Positions 17,819 through 26,560 of a stretch of 64,000 bases of DNA are shown one piece after another. Position 1 is the stretch's first letter, and every line of letters starts with the position of its first letter. This DNA comes from Pontitalea aquivivens (GTDB lineage: Bacteria; Pseudomonadota; Alphaproteobacteria; Rhodobacterales; Rhodobacteraceae), in the NCBI RefSeq assembly GCF_046507575.1, contig NZ_JBKFEY010000001.1:496001-560000 (forward strand). The letters run 5' to 3'. A program made the position numbers and the translations under genes. Under the pieces are notes generated by a model, which saw only the letters and a list, made by a program, of their open reading frames with translations, ran no database searches and had not been told where the DNA came from.

Positions 17819-19084
17819 ATGGCGAACAATTCCGGCTCGGACAGCAAGAACACGCTCTACTGCTCGTTCTGCGGCAAGAGCCAGCACGAGGTGCGCAAGC
17901 TGATCGCGGGCCCCACCGTGTTCATCTGTGACGAATGTGTCGAACTTTGCATGGATATCATCCGCGAAGAGACGAAATCGACGGGGCTGAAGGCCGCCGA
18001 CGGGGTGCCCACCCCGCGCGACATCTGCAAGGTTCTGGATGATTATGTGATCGGCCAGGAACATGCCAAGCGCGTGCTGTCGGTCGCGGTGCACAACCAC
18101 TACAAGCGGCTGAACCACGGGTCCAAGGCCGATATCGAACTGGCGAAATCGAACATCCTGCTGATCGGCCCCACCGGCTGCGGCAAGACGCTGCTGGCGC
18201 AGACGCTGGCGCGGATTCTGGATGTGCCCTTCACCATGGCCGATGCAACCACGCTGACCGAGGCGGGCTATGTCGGTGAGGATGTGGAAAACATCATCCT
18301 GAAACTGCTGCAGGCCAGCGAATACAACGTCGAACGTGCGCAGCGCGGCATCGTCTATATCGACGAGGTCGACAAGATCACGCGCAAGTCCGACAACCCC
18401 AGCATCACCCGCGACGTGTCGGGCGAGGGGGTGCAGCAGGCGCTTCTGAAGATCATGGAAGGCACCGTGGCCTCCGTGCCGCCGCAGGGCGGGCGCAAGC
18501 ATCCGCAGCAGGAATTCCTGCAGGTGGACACGACCAACATCCTGTTCATCTGCGGCGGCGCCTTTGCGGGTCTTGACCGGATCATCGCGCAGCGCAACAA
18601 GGGGTCGGCCATGGGCTTTGGCGCCGAAGTCAAGGACCCCGATGCCCGCAGCGTGGGCGAATTGTTCAAGGAGCTTGAGCCCGAGGATCTGTTGAAATTC
18701 GGCCTGATCCCGGAATTCGTCGGCCGTCTGCCGGTGATCGCGACCCTGACCGATCTGGACGAAGCCGCGCTGGTCACCATCCTGACGGAACCCAAGAACG
18801 CGCTGGTCAAGCAATATCAGCGTCTGTTCGAGATCGAGGACGTGAAGCTGACCTTTACCGAAGACGCGCTGAGCGCGATCGCGCGCCGCGCGATCAAGCG
18901 CAAGACCGGCGCGCGGGGGCTGCGCTCGATCATGGAAGACATCCTGCTGGATACGATGTTCGAACTGCCGGGCATGACCGGCGTTCAGGAAGTCGTGGTG
19001 AACGACGAGGCGGTGGACAGCCCCGGCGCGAAACCGCTTCTGATCTATGCCGATCAGAAGAAAGAACCGAAATCGGCGGGTTGA
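17819..19084 (+). CDS. clpX: ATP-dependent Clp protease ATP-binding subunit ClpX
   Basis: 421 aa AAA+ unfoldase. The N-terminal zinc-binding domain has Cys15, Cys18, Cys37 and Cys40; Walker A is GPTGCGKT (117-124), Walker B IVYIDEVDKI, and the IGF-type loop reads IPEFVGRLP for sensor and pore elements nearby. It recognises tagged substrates and feeds them to ClpP. GAGGAAGACG lies directly before the ATG. Confidence 0.98.
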   Translation: MANNSGSDSKNTLYCSFCGKSQHEVRKLIAGPTVFICDECVELCMDIIREETKSTGLKAADGVPTPRDICKVLDDYVIGQEHAKRVLSVAVHNHYKRLNHGSKADIELAKSNILLIGPTGCGKTLLAQTLARILDVPFTMADATTLTEAGYVGEDVENIILKLLQASEYNVERAQRGIVYIDEVDKITRKSDNPSITRDVSGEGVQQALLKIMEGTVASVPPQGGRKHPQQEFLQVDTTNILFICGGAFAGLDRIIAQRNKGSAMGFGAEVKDPDARSVGELFKELEPEDLLKFGLIPEFVGRLPVIATLTDLDEAALVTILTEPKNALVKQYQRLFEIEDVKLTFTEDALSAIARRAIKRKTGARGLRSIMEDILLDTMFELPGMTGVQEVVVNDEAVDSPGAKPLLIYADQKKEPKSAG

Positions 19085-19087
19085 TGC

Positions 19088-19107
19088 AGGCGGGCTTCGG
19101 CCCGCCT
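19088..19107 (+). terminator. Hairpin after clpX
   Basis: AGGCGGGC and GCCCGCCT pair around a TTCG tetraloop, 4 nt after the clpX stop. The downstream T-run is poor (TCGCTTT), so termination may be partial. Confidence 0.65.
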
Positions 19108-19182
19108 TCGCTTTGGCATCCCAAGGCACTGGACCTTGTGGGCGCCTGCGGTATAAGGGGCGGGACTCGCCCGCGGAGGTTT

Positions 19183-19560
19183 ATGATGAAATTCCTGCTT
19201 CGCCTTCTGACCTGGTGGAATGACCAGACGCTCGGGACCCAGATATTTACTGCCCGCAAGGGGGTGAAGGTTGGTGAGGATGATCAGGGCAACGCCTATT
19301 ACCAGACCCGCGACGGCAAGCGCCGCTGGGTGATCTATAATGGCGAATGCGAAGCCAGCCGGATTTCCCCTGAATGGCACGGCTGGATCCATTTCACCTG
19401 GGATCAGCCACCGACCACAGCGCCGCTGACCCACAAGCCCTGGGAATTGCCGCACAAGGAAAACCTGACCGGCACGCCCGGCGCCTATGCGCCCGCCGGG
19501 TCGCTGCGCCGTACCGCCCCGGCCCAGCGGCGCGACTATGAGGCCTGGCAGCCCGAATAA
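19183..19560 (+). CDS. NADH:ubiquinone oxidoreductase subunit NDUFA12-like
   Basis: 125 aa homologue of the complex I accessory subunit NDUFA12 (17.2 kDa, B17.2), which alphaproteobacteria share with mitochondria. Diagnostic stretches are WWNDQTLGTQIFT, KGVKVGEDDQGNAYY, RRWVIYNGE, ASRISPEWHGWIH and HKPWELPHKENLTGT. It is a matrix-side/cytoplasmic complex I assembly or stability subunit. GGAGG at 19175-19179 fits either ATG 19183 or ATG 19186 (adjacent), so the N-terminus is MMK or MK. It starts a run of four tightly packed genes. Confidence 0.93.
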   Translation: MMKFLLRLLTWWNDQTLGTQIFTARKGVKVGEDDQGNAYYQTRDGKRRWVIYNGECEASRISPEWHGWIHFTWDQPPTTAPLTHKPWELPHKENLTGTPGAYAPAGSLRRTAPAQRRDYEAWQPE

Positions 19561-19576
19561 CCCCGGAGGAGCGGCG

Positions 19577-20056
19577 ATGAGCGAGAACCGCACCGAAGTG
19601 CTGGCGGGGGCGGCTGTTCTGGTCGTCGCACTGGGCTTTCTGGCCTGGGCATCGCAGGGGCGGGGGCTTGGCCCCACGTCCGGCACCTATGACCTGCATG
19701 CCTCGTTCCGCTCGGTCGAGGGGGTGACGGTGGGCAGCGATGTGCGGCTGGCCGGGGTCAAGGTGGGCACGGTGACCAGGCTGGACCTGAACCCGCAGAC
19801 CTTCTTTGCCGATGCCACGGTCGCGCTGCGCAAGGATGTGATTTTGCCGACGGATTCCGCGATTCTGGTGTCGTCCGAGGGGCTTCTGGGCGGCGCCTTC
19901 ATCGAACTGATGCCCGGCGGCAGCCTGGAAAACCTGGGCCCCGGCGATGAAATCGAAGATACGCAGGGCGCGGTGTCGATGATTTCGCTGATGATGAAAT
20001 TCGTCGATGGCGGCGGCGATGACGCGCCCGACGATGCGGTGGGGCATGCGCCATGA
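19577..20056 (+). CDS. mlaD: Outer membrane lipid asymmetry protein MlaD
   Basis: 159 aa single MCE-domain protein. One N-terminal membrane anchor (about residues 9-26) is followed by the MCE domain: YDLHASFRSVEGVTVGSDVRLAGVKVG is its start and SSEGLLGGAFIELMPGG its conserved end. MlaD hexamers carry phospholipids between inner membrane MlaFEB and periplasmic MlaC. In Rhodobacterales mlaD typically stands apart from mlaFE, next to the complex I gene, as here. GGAGG precedes ATG 19577; the 3' end overlaps the next gene by 4 bp. Confidence 0.93.
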   Translation: MSENRTEVLAGAAVLVVALGFLAWASQGRGLGPTSGTYDLHASFRSVEGVTVGSDVRLAGVKVGTVTRLDLNPQTFFADATVALRKDVILPTDSAILVSSEGLLGGAFIELMPGGSLENLGPGDEIEDTQGAVSMISLMMKFVDGGGDDAPDDAVGHAP

Positions 20057-20415
20057 TCCGCATGATGATTGCCGCGGCGCTGCTGGCGGCGCTTTCCACC
20101 CCCCTTGCCGCACAAGAGGTCGCCCAGGCGCCCGGCGCCGTGCTGCGCGCGCTGGACAAGGTCGCGGGATCGACCACCGATCTGGACCTGACGGTGGGCG
20201 AAAGCGTGACCTATGGCCTGATCACGGTGACCTTGCGCGAATGCCGCTATCCGGCCGAGGATCCTTCGTCCAACGCCTTCGCCCATGTCACCATCACCGA
20301 TCGCGGCGCCAGCGCGCCCGCGTTTTCGGGCTGGATGATCGCGGACAGCCCGGCGCTGTCGGCGCTGGATCACCGCCGCTATGACGTCTGGATCATCCGC
20401 TGCAAGATTGACTGA
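20053..20415 (+). CDS. DUF2155 domain-containing secreted protein
   Basis: 120 aa with a signal peptide (about residues 1-20, cleavage after PLAAQ region) and a DUF2155 domain ending in the family hallmark YDVWIIRCKID. Cysteines in LRECRYP and IIRCK may form a disulfide. The role is unknown; in alphaproteobacteria it is nearly always beside mlaD or complex I accessory genes and aat. ATGA overlap with mlaD. Its last 37 bp overlap the convergent 3' end of aat. Confidence 0.9.
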   Translation: MIRMMIAAALLAALSTPLAAQEVAQAPGAVLRALDKVAGSTTDLDLTVGESVTYGLITVTLRECRYPAEDPSSNAFAHVTITDRGASAPAFSGWMIADSPALSALDHRRYDVWIIRCKID

Positions 20416-21020
20416 GTGTCGGGCGCGGGGGGCGGGGCGGTGAAATCCGCGTCCTGCCGCAGGGCGCGGGCCAGCTGGCGGCGATATTCGGCGCGCGGAA
20501 TTTCCACGCCCCCCAGGCTTGCCAGATGCGGTGTCAGGAATTGCGTGTCCAGCAGGCTAAAGCCCGCCTGGCGCAGCCGGTCCACAAGACAGGTCAGCGC
20601 GATCTTGGAGGCATCGCGGCGCAGCGAAAACATGCTTTCGCCGAAGAACGCGCCCCCCAGCGCGATGCCGAACACCCCACCGATCAGCTGATCACCGGCC
20701 CAGACCTCCAGGCTGTGGGCCACGCCCTTGGCGTGAAGATCGTTATAAAGCGCGCGCAGCGGCGCGTTGATCCAGGTTTCCGCGCGCGCGGCACAGCCAT
20801 CCACCACGGCGGCAAAGGCGGCATCGGTGCTGATCCGAAAGCTGCTGCGCCGGATCGTGCGGGCCAGCGACCGCGACAGGTGAAACCCGTCCAGCGGGAT
20901 CACGCCGCGCTGGCGCGGGTCGACCCAATACAGCGTCGGATCATCGCGGCTTTCGGCCATCGGAAAGATGCCCCGCGCATAGCCCGCCAGCAGCATTTTC
21001 CCCGTCAACCCATGGCCCAT
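20379..21020 (-). CDS. aat: Leucyl/phenylalanyl-tRNA--protein transferase
   Basis: 213 aa. Transfers Leu or Phe from tRNA to the N-terminal Arg or Lys of proteins, creating N-degrons for ClpS-ClpAP. Motifs: YARGIFPMAESRDD, YWVDPRQRGVIPL, FGESMFS and FLTPHLASLGG. The start at 21020 gives the alphaproteobacterial N-terminus; the frame is open further upstream but that would overlap the divergent methyltransferase promoter. The C-terminus extends into the convergent DUF2155 gene. Confidence 0.92.
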   Translation of the reverse strand: MGHGLTGKMLLAGYARGIFPMAESRDDPTLYWVDPRQRGVIPLDGFHLSRSLARTIRRSSFRISTDAAFAAVVDGCAARAETWINAPLRALYNDLHAKGVAHSLEVWAGDQLIGGVFGIALGGAFFGESMFSLRRDASKIALTCLVDRLRQAGFSLLDTQFLTPHLASLGGVEIPRAEYRRQLARALRQDADFTAPPPAPDTQSILQRMIQTS

Positions 21021-21090
21021 CGCCTTGCCCGCCCCCTGACGCCTGTCTAATCTGGCGGCAGGATGGACGAGTTTCTTGCCGGGGGCAAAC

Positions 21091-21795
21091 ATGGGTTTTT
21101 TCGACTTTCTGCCCCAGGTCGCGGCCTATGCCGAAGATTCCGGCGCTGTCGCGCGGCTGAACGAACGCCACCGCAGGATCGTGGCGCCGCTGGTGCCACA
21201 GATCGCGGGGGCACGGGTGCTGGATCTGGCCGCGCATGACGGGCGCTGGTCCCTGGCCTTTGCCGGCGCGGGTGCGGCGCGGGTGGTGGGGATCGAGGGG
21301 CGGCAGGACCTGATCGACCGCTTCGCGCAATTCCCGCAAAGCGATTTTGCCGCGCGGGTCGAACTGCGCTGCGGCGATATTTTCGAGGGGATGGAAAAGG
21401 CCATTACCGCGGGCGAACGGTTTGATGTGGTTGCCGTTCTGGGTATCCTGTACCACGTCATGGATCATTTCCGCCTGTTCCGGCTGGTGCGCGCGCTGGG
21501 GCCGCGGCTGGTGATCGTGGACAGCGAATTTGCGCTGCGTCCGGGGCCGGTGATCGTGCTGGGGCGCGAACGCACCGACAAGGTGCTGAATTCCATCCCC
21601 CAGATCGCGGGGCAGGACCGCGCGCTGATCGGCATCCCGTCCTTTCCGGCGATGGAGGCGATTGCCGATGCGCTGGATTACAACTGCGACTGGCTGGACT
21701 GGTCCGATCTGCCCAAGGGACGCCGCGGCCCGGTGGCCGATTATTTCCGCCCCGAGGTCAAGCGCCGCGCAACCTGCCTGTTGCGCCCGAAATGA
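21091..21795 (+). CDS. Class I SAM-dependent methyltransferase
   Basis: About 234 aa Rossmann-fold methyltransferase. Motif I reads VLDLAAHDGRWS, motif II region VVGIEG, and VLGILYHVMDH corresponds to motif IV. The pattern is close to DUF1698/CmoB-like small methyltransferases, but the substrate is not identifiable. The ATG at 21091 has only GGGGG as a ribosome site; a TTG 15 nt upstream is an alternative. Convergent with accC, from which it is separated by a symmetrical hairpin. Confidence 0.8.
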   Translation: MGFFDFLPQVAAYAEDSGAVARLNERHRRIVAPLVPQIAGARVLDLAAHDGRWSLAFAGAGAARVVGIEGRQDLIDRFAQFPQSDFAARVELRCGDIFEGMEKAITAGERFDVVAVLGILYHVMDHFRLFRLVRALGPRLVIVDSEFALRPGPVIVLGRERTDKVLNSIPQIAGQDRALIGIPSFPAMEAIADALDYNCDWLDWSDLPKGRRGPVADYFRPEVKRRATCLLRPK

Positions 21796-21826
21796 CAACG
21801 CCCCCGGTTCCGGCGGGGGCGTTGTC
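21794..21826. terminator. Bidirectional hairpin between the methyltransferase gene and accC
   Basis: A 13-bp stem, GACAACGCCCCCG with CGGGGGCGTTGTC, begins at the methyltransferase stop and ends just before the accC stop. It is placed to terminate both convergent genes, though it lacks long T-runs. Confidence 0.75.
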
Positions 21827-21828
21827 GG

Positions 21829-23175
21829 TCAGCTGTAGGTCCGGGCCAGCCACTTTTCCAGCCAGTGGATGGAATAGTCGCCAGTCTGTATGTCGGGGTC
21901 TTCCAGAAGCTGGCGGAACAGCGGGATCGTGGTGTCGACACCGTCCACGATCAGCTCGCCCAAGGCGCGCGACAGGCGCGACAGTGCCTCGGGGCGGTTG
22001 CGGCCATGCACGATCAGCTTGCCGATCAGGCTGTCGTAATAGGGCGGGATCGAATAGCCGTCATAAAGCGCGCTGTCCATCCGCACGCCAAGGCCACCCG
22101 GCGCGTGATACTGGGTGATCTTGCCGGGGCAGGGGCTGAAATTGGGCAGCTTTTCCGCGTTGATCCGCACCTCGATCGCATGGCCGTTGATCGTCAGATC
22201 GTCCTGCGTGAAGGACAGCGGATAGCCTTCGGCCACGCGGATCTGTTCGCGCACAAGGTCCACGCCAAAGATCGCCTCGGTCACCGGATGTTCGACCTGC
22301 AGGCGGGTGTTCATTTCGATAAAGTAGAATTCGCCATCCTCGAACAGGAATTCGATGGTGCCCGCGCCGGAATAGCCCAGCCTGGCCATGGCATCGGCGC
22401 AGATCCTGCCGATGCGGGCGCGCTGTTCGGGGGTGATGCAGGGGCCGGGGGCCTCTTCGAACACTTTCTGGTGGCGGCGCTGCAGCGAACAGTCACGTTC
22501 GCCCAGATGCACCGCATTGCCCTTGCCGTCGCCGAATACCTGGATTTCGATGTGGCGCGGCCGCTGGAGGTATTTCTCCATATAGACTTCGTCATTGCCG
22601 AAGGCGGCCTTGGCCTCGGACCGGGCGGTGCGGAAGGCTACTTCCAGTTCACCCTCATTGCGGGCCACCTTCATGCCGCGCCCGCCGCCGCCAGCGGTGG
22701 CCTTGATGATGACCGGATAGCCGATCTGGGCCGCGACCGTCCTGGCGGTGGCAAAATCCGCCACGCCGCCATCCGATCCCGGCACCACCGGAATCCCCAG
22801 GCCCCTGGCGGTTTCCTTGGCGGTGATCTTGTCGCCCATCAGCCGGATATGTTCCGCCGAAGGCCCGATAAAGGTGATACGGTGGTCTTCCAGCACCTGC
22901 ACGAAGGTCGCGTTTTCCGACAGGAAGCCATAGCCCGGGTGAATCGCCTGCGCGCCGGTGATTTCACAGGCCGCCACGATCGCGGGGATCGACAGATAGC
23001 TGTCTGCCGATGGATTGGGCCCGATACAGACGCTTTCATCGGCCATGCGCACATGCATGGCGTCCGCATCGGCGGTGGAATGGACGGCGACCGAGGCGAT
23101 CCCCATTTCGCGGCAGGCCCGGATGACGCGCAGCGCGATCTCGCCGCGGTTGGCGATCAGGATCTTGTCGAACAT
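21829..23175 (-). CDS. accC: Acetyl-CoA carboxylase, biotin carboxylase subunit
   Basis: 448 aa ATP-grasp enzyme that carboxylates the biotin of AccB. Motifs visible: ILIANRGEIALRV at the N-terminus, HPGYGFLSENA, the glycine-rich loop KATAGGGGRGMKVA, MEKYLQRPRHIE, EMNTRLQVEHPVTE. Length equals E. coli AccC. It follows accB by 10 bp in a normal accBC operon on the minus strand. Confidence 0.98.
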   Translation of the reverse strand: MFDKILIANRGEIALRVIRACREMGIASVAVHSTADADAMHVRMADESVCIGPNPSADSYLSIPAIVAACEITGAQAIHPGYGFLSENATFVQVLEDHRITFIGPSAEHIRLMGDKITAKETARGLGIPVVPGSDGGVADFATARTVAAQIGYPVIIKATAGGGGRGMKVARNEGELEVAFRTARSEAKAAFGNDEVYMEKYLQRPRHIEIQVFGDGKGNAVHLGERDCSLQRRHQKVFEEAPGPCITPEQRARIGRICADAMARLGYSGAGTIEFLFEDGEFYFIEMNTRLQVEHPVTEAIFGVDLVREQIRVAEGYPLSFTQDDLTINGHAIEVRINAEKLPNFSPCPGKITQYHAPGGLGVRMDSALYDGYSIPPYYDSLIGKLIVHGRNRPEALSRLSRALGELIVDGVDTTIPLFRQLLEDPDIQTGDYSIHWLEKWLARTYS

Positions 23176-23185
23176 CGCGCGCCCC

Positions 23186-23677
23186 TCACTCGACGATCAT
23201 CAGCGGCGTGCCGTATTCGACCGGCGTCGCATCATCGACCAGAATGCGCTTGACCGTGCCCGATTTCGGCGCGGGGATGTGGTTCATGGTCTTCATCGCC
23301 TCGACGATCAGCAGGGTCTGGCCCTCTTTTACCGCATCGCCGACCTTGACGAAGGGATCGGCGCCCGGTTCGGCGGCCAGATAGACCGTGCCCACCATGG
23401 GCGAGGTGACCGCGCCCGGATGGCTGGCCGGATCGCTGCCCGGCTCGGCGGGTGCGGCCACGGGGGCCGCGGCGGGGGCTGCGGCGGGGGCGGGGGCATA
23501 GTGAACGGGGGCCGCCGCGGCGGTGACAACGGTCGCCTGCTTGACCACGCGCACCTCCAGGCTGTCATCCTCGCCATATTCGCGCACCACCGACAGTTCG
23601 GTCAGCTCGTTCTTGTTCAGAAGCTCTGCCAGCGCCTGGATGAAGGCCACGTCGTTTTCATGGGAATGTTTGGTCAT
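23186..23677 (-). CDS. accB: Acetyl-CoA carboxylase biotin carboxyl carrier protein
   Basis: 163 aa. An N-terminal domain is joined by an Ala/Pro-rich linker (about residues 52-80) to a biotinyl domain in which Lys129 of EAMKTMN is the biotinylated residue; the AccB thumb (about 107-118) is present. GAGGA precedes ATG 23677. First gene of accBC; together they supply carboxybiotin for malonyl-CoA synthesis. Confidence 0.97.
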   Translation of the reverse strand: MTKHSHENDVAFIQALAELLNKNELTELSVVREYGEDDSLEVRVVKQATVVTAAAAPVHYAPAPAAAPAAAPVAAPAEPGSDPASHPGAVTSPMVGTVYLAAEPGADPFVKVGDAVKEGQTLLIVEAMKTMNHIPAPKSGTVKRILVDDATPVEYGTPLMIVE

Positions 23678-23826
23678 GCCGTCCTCAAAGGGTCCGTTGT
23701 CGGGTCTTGCCCCGCCCGTCCGGCGCGGGCGTCGCCATTTCTGGGGGGCGTTATACGCGACCCATGCGGGGGAGGAAAGCGGGAAGCGTTTACCCAGGGC
23801 GCGGAGCATTGGCCTGTGGGCCGCAT

Positions 23827-23842
23827 TTTACCACTTGATAAA
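23827..23842. promoter_or_regulatory. Possible weak RutR-type operator before preT
   Basis: TTTACCACTTGATAAA, 55 nt upstream of preT, has the same inverted architecture and spacing as the two good palindromes of this locus (TTGACC-N4-GGTCAG form) with 3 changed positions. It is AT-rich compared with its surroundings. Binding is inferred. Confidence 0.4.
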
Positions 23843-23897
23843 ATTTCAGCCTGTGGCAGCGTAGGACAAAACAACACCAATCACAGGGAGGTCCACC

Positions 23898-25241
23898 GTG
23901 ACCAACAGCCAGCTGACCCCCGGCGTGGTGCCCGGGCGGCTTACAGCCGAATCCTATTGCGCGAATTTCGCCGATGTCGCCCCGCCGCTGGACGGGCACG
24001 AAGCCCGGGTCGCGGCGGACCGATGCTATTTCTGCCATGACGCGCCCTGCGTGACGGCCTGCCCGACCGCGATCGACATCCCGCTGTTTATCCGCCAGAT
24101 CGCGACCGGCACGCCCGAGGCCGCGGCAAAGACGATCCTTTCGCAAAATATCCTGGGCGGGATGTGTGCCCGGGTCTGCCCGACGGAAAACCTGTGCGAG
24201 GGGTCTTGCGTGCGCGAAACCGCCGAGGGCAAGCCGGTTCAGATCGGCGCGCTGCAGCGATTTGCCACCGATACGCTGATGGTGGCCAATGCCCACCCTT
24301 TCGTGCGCGCCACGCCCACGGGCAAGTCGGTCGCGGTGGTGGGGGCGGGGCCTGCGGGCCTGTCTTGTGCGCATCGTCTGGCGACGCGGGGCCATGATGT
24401 CACCGTCTATGAGGCGCGTCCCAAGCCGGGCGGCCTGAACGAATATGGCATCGCATCCTACAAGGCGCCGGGCGGCTTTGCCCGGGCCGAGGTCGACTGG
24501 CTGATGCAGATCGGCGGCATCACCGTGGTCGAAAACTGGCAACTGGGCCGGGCGGGCGATGGTACGCTGGACGATCTTCTGGCGCGCCATGCGGCGGTTT
24601 TCCTGGGGATGGGGCTGGCCGGGGTGAATGCGCTGCGTATCCCGGGCGAGGACAGGGACCATGTCACCCCGGCCACCGATTTCATCGCCGAGCTGCGCCA
24701 GACCGCCGATCTGGCGGCGCTGCCGGTGGGGCGCGATGTGGTGGTGATCGGCGGCGGCATGACGGCGGTGGATGCTGCGGTGCAGGCGAAACTGCTGGGC
24801 GCCGAAAGCGTCACCATCGTCTATCGCCGGTCACGCGCGGACATGCCCGCCAGCCGCCACGAACAGGACCATGCCACCGCCGCGGGGGTCCGGATCGTCG
24901 CCAATGCGATGCCCGTCGCGATCCATGGCAATGGCGCGGTGCGCGAGGTGGAATTCGCCTATACCCGTTCCGGCCCCGATGGGATCGAACGCCTGTCCGA
25001 AACCTTCCGGCTGAAGGCGGACCAATGCTTCAAGGCGATTGGCCAGGCGCTGGAGGGCGCGCCCGAGGCGATCCGGGTCGCGGGTGGCAAGATCTGGATC
25101 GAACATTCCGGGCGCACCAGCCTGTCGCGGGTCTGGGCGGGGGGCGATTGCGCCCTGGGCGGCGATGACCTGACCGTGACCGCCGTGGCCCAGGGTCGCG
25201 ATGCGGCCGAAGACATCCACAATTTCCTGATGGGGGCCTGA
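23898..25241 (+). CDS. preT: NAD-dependent dihydropyrimidine dehydrogenase subunit PreT
   Basis: 447 aa. Domain order: N-terminal Fe-S region with cysteines in RCYFCHDAPCVTACPT (about 43-57) and MCARVCPTENLCEGSC (about 91-106), then an FAD/NAD domain with GAGPAGLSCAH, GGGMTAVDAA and GGDCALGGDD. It is the electron-input subunit that passes electrons from NADH to PreA for reduction of uracil and thymine, the first step of the reductive pathway. GTG start at 23898 preceded by AGGGAGG. preA follows after 1 bp. Confidence 0.94.
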   Translation: MTNSQLTPGVVPGRLTAESYCANFADVAPPLDGHEARVAADRCYFCHDAPCVTACPTAIDIPLFIRQIATGTPEAAAKTILSQNILGGMCARVCPTENLCEGSCVRETAEGKPVQIGALQRFATDTLMVANAHPFVRATPTGKSVAVVGAGPAGLSCAHRLATRGHDVTVYEARPKPGGLNEYGIASYKAPGGFARAEVDWLMQIGGITVVENWQLGRAGDGTLDDLLARHAAVFLGMGLAGVNALRIPGEDRDHVTPATDFIAELRQTADLAALPVGRDVVVIGGGMTAVDAAVQAKLLGAESVTIVYRRSRADMPASRHEQDHATAAGVRIVANAMPVAIHGNGAVREVEFAYTRSGPDGIERLSETFRLKADQCFKAIGQALEGAPEAIRVAGGKIWIEHSGRTSLSRVWAGGDCALGGDDLTVTAVAQGRDAAEDIHNFLMGA

Positions 25242-25242
25242 C

Positions 25243-26544
25243 ATGGCGAACCTGACCAGCAATTTCATCGGTATCACGTCGCCCAATCCGTTCTGGCTGG
25301 CCTCGGCCCCGCCCACCGACAAGGAATACAACGTCCGCCGCGCCTATGAGGCGGGCTGGGGCGGGGTCGTGTGGAAGACGCTGGGCGCCGAAGGCCCGCC
25401 CGTCGTCAACGTCAACGGCCCGCGCTATGGGGTGATCCACGGCGCCGACCGGCGCGTGCTGGGCATCAACAACATCGAGCTGATCACCGACCGCCCGCTG
25501 GAGGTGAACCTGCGCGAGATCAAGTCGGTCAAGCGCGACTATCCCGACCGCGCGCTGGTCGTGTCGCTGATGGTGCCTTGCGACGAGGACAGCTGGAAGG
25601 CGATCCTGGCCCGCGTCGAGGATACCGGCGCCGACGGGGTGGAACTGAACTTCGGCTGCCCGCATGGCATGGCCGAACGCGGCATGGGGTCCGCCGTGGG
25701 GCAGGTGCCCGAATATATCGAGATGGTCACCCGCTGGGTGAAACAGCACAGCCGCATGCCCTGTATCGTGAAGCTGACCCCCAACATCACCGACATCCGC
25801 AAGCCGGCCGAGGCGGCGAAACGCGGCGGGGCCGACGCGGTCAGCCTGATCAACACGATCAACTCGATCACCGCGGTCGATCTGGATGATTTCGCGCCCG
25901 AGCCCACGATCGACGGCAAGGGCACGCATGGCGGCTATTGCGGCCCGGCGGTCAAGCCGATCGCGCTGAACATGGTGGCGGAAATCGCCCGCAGCCCGGC
26001 CACCGCCGGCCTGCCGATTTCCGGCATCGGCGGGGTGACGACCTGGCGCGACGCGGCCGAGTTCATGGCGCTGGGCGCGGGCAATGTGCAGGTTTGCACC
26101 GCGGCGATGACCTATGGCTTCAAGGTCGTGCAGGAAATGATCTCGGGTCTGTCGGATTATATGGACCGCAAGGGGTTCACCGGCACCGCCGATCTGGTGG
26201 GGCGCGCGGTGCCCAATGTGACCGACTGGCAGTATCTGAACCTGAACTATGTCACCAAGGCGGTGATCAATCAGGACGATTGCATCAAATGCGGCCGCTG
26301 CTATGCCGCCTGCGAAGATACCAGCCATCAGGCCATCGCCATGTCCCCCGACCGCGTCTTCACCGTGAAGGAAGAGGAATGCGTGGCCTGCAACCTGTGC
26401 GTCGATGTCTGCCCGGTGGAAGATTGCATCACCATGAAGGAACTGCCCAAGGGTGCGGTGGATCCGCGCACCGGGCAGGTGGTGGGCGATTACGCCAACT
26501 GGACCACGCATCCCAATAACCCCAGCGCCCGGGCCGCCGAATAA
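25243..26544 (+). CDS. preA: NAD-dependent dihydropyrimidine dehydrogenase subunit PreA
   Basis: 433 aa. A dihydroorotate-dehydrogenase-like barrel binds FMN (conserved NFGCPHGMAERGMG, KLTPNIT, GIGGVTTWRDA), followed by a two-cluster ferredoxin tail with CIKCGRCYAAC and CVACNLCVDVCPVEDC. It reduces uracil or thymine to the 5,6-dihydro form using electrons from PreT. Forms the PreTA complex with the gene immediately upstream. Confidence 0.96.
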   Translation: MANLTSNFIGITSPNPFWLASAPPTDKEYNVRRAYEAGWGGVVWKTLGAEGPPVVNVNGPRYGVIHGADRRVLGINNIELITDRPLEVNLREIKSVKRDYPDRALVVSLMVPCDEDSWKAILARVEDTGADGVELNFGCPHGMAERGMGSAVGQVPEYIEMVTRWVKQHSRMPCIVKLTPNITDIRKPAEAAKRGGADAVSLINTINSITAVDLDDFAPEPTIDGKGTHGGYCGPAVKPIALNMVAEIARSPATAGLPISGIGGVTTWRDAAEFMALGAGNVQVCTAAMTYGFKVVQEMISGLSDYMDRKGFTGTADLVGRAVPNVTDWQYLNLNYVTKAVINQDDCIKCGRCYAACEDTSHQAIAMSPDRVFTVKEEECVACNLCVDVCPVEDCITMKELPKGAVDPRTGQVVGDYANWTTHPNNPSARAAE

Positions 26545-26560
26545 CGGCGGCCCGGCCGGA

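Noticed and set aside
15848..19129. 1093-codon open frame on the minus strand across marR, FAH, clpP and clpX
   Set aside because: Antisense to four well-supported genes; no domain.
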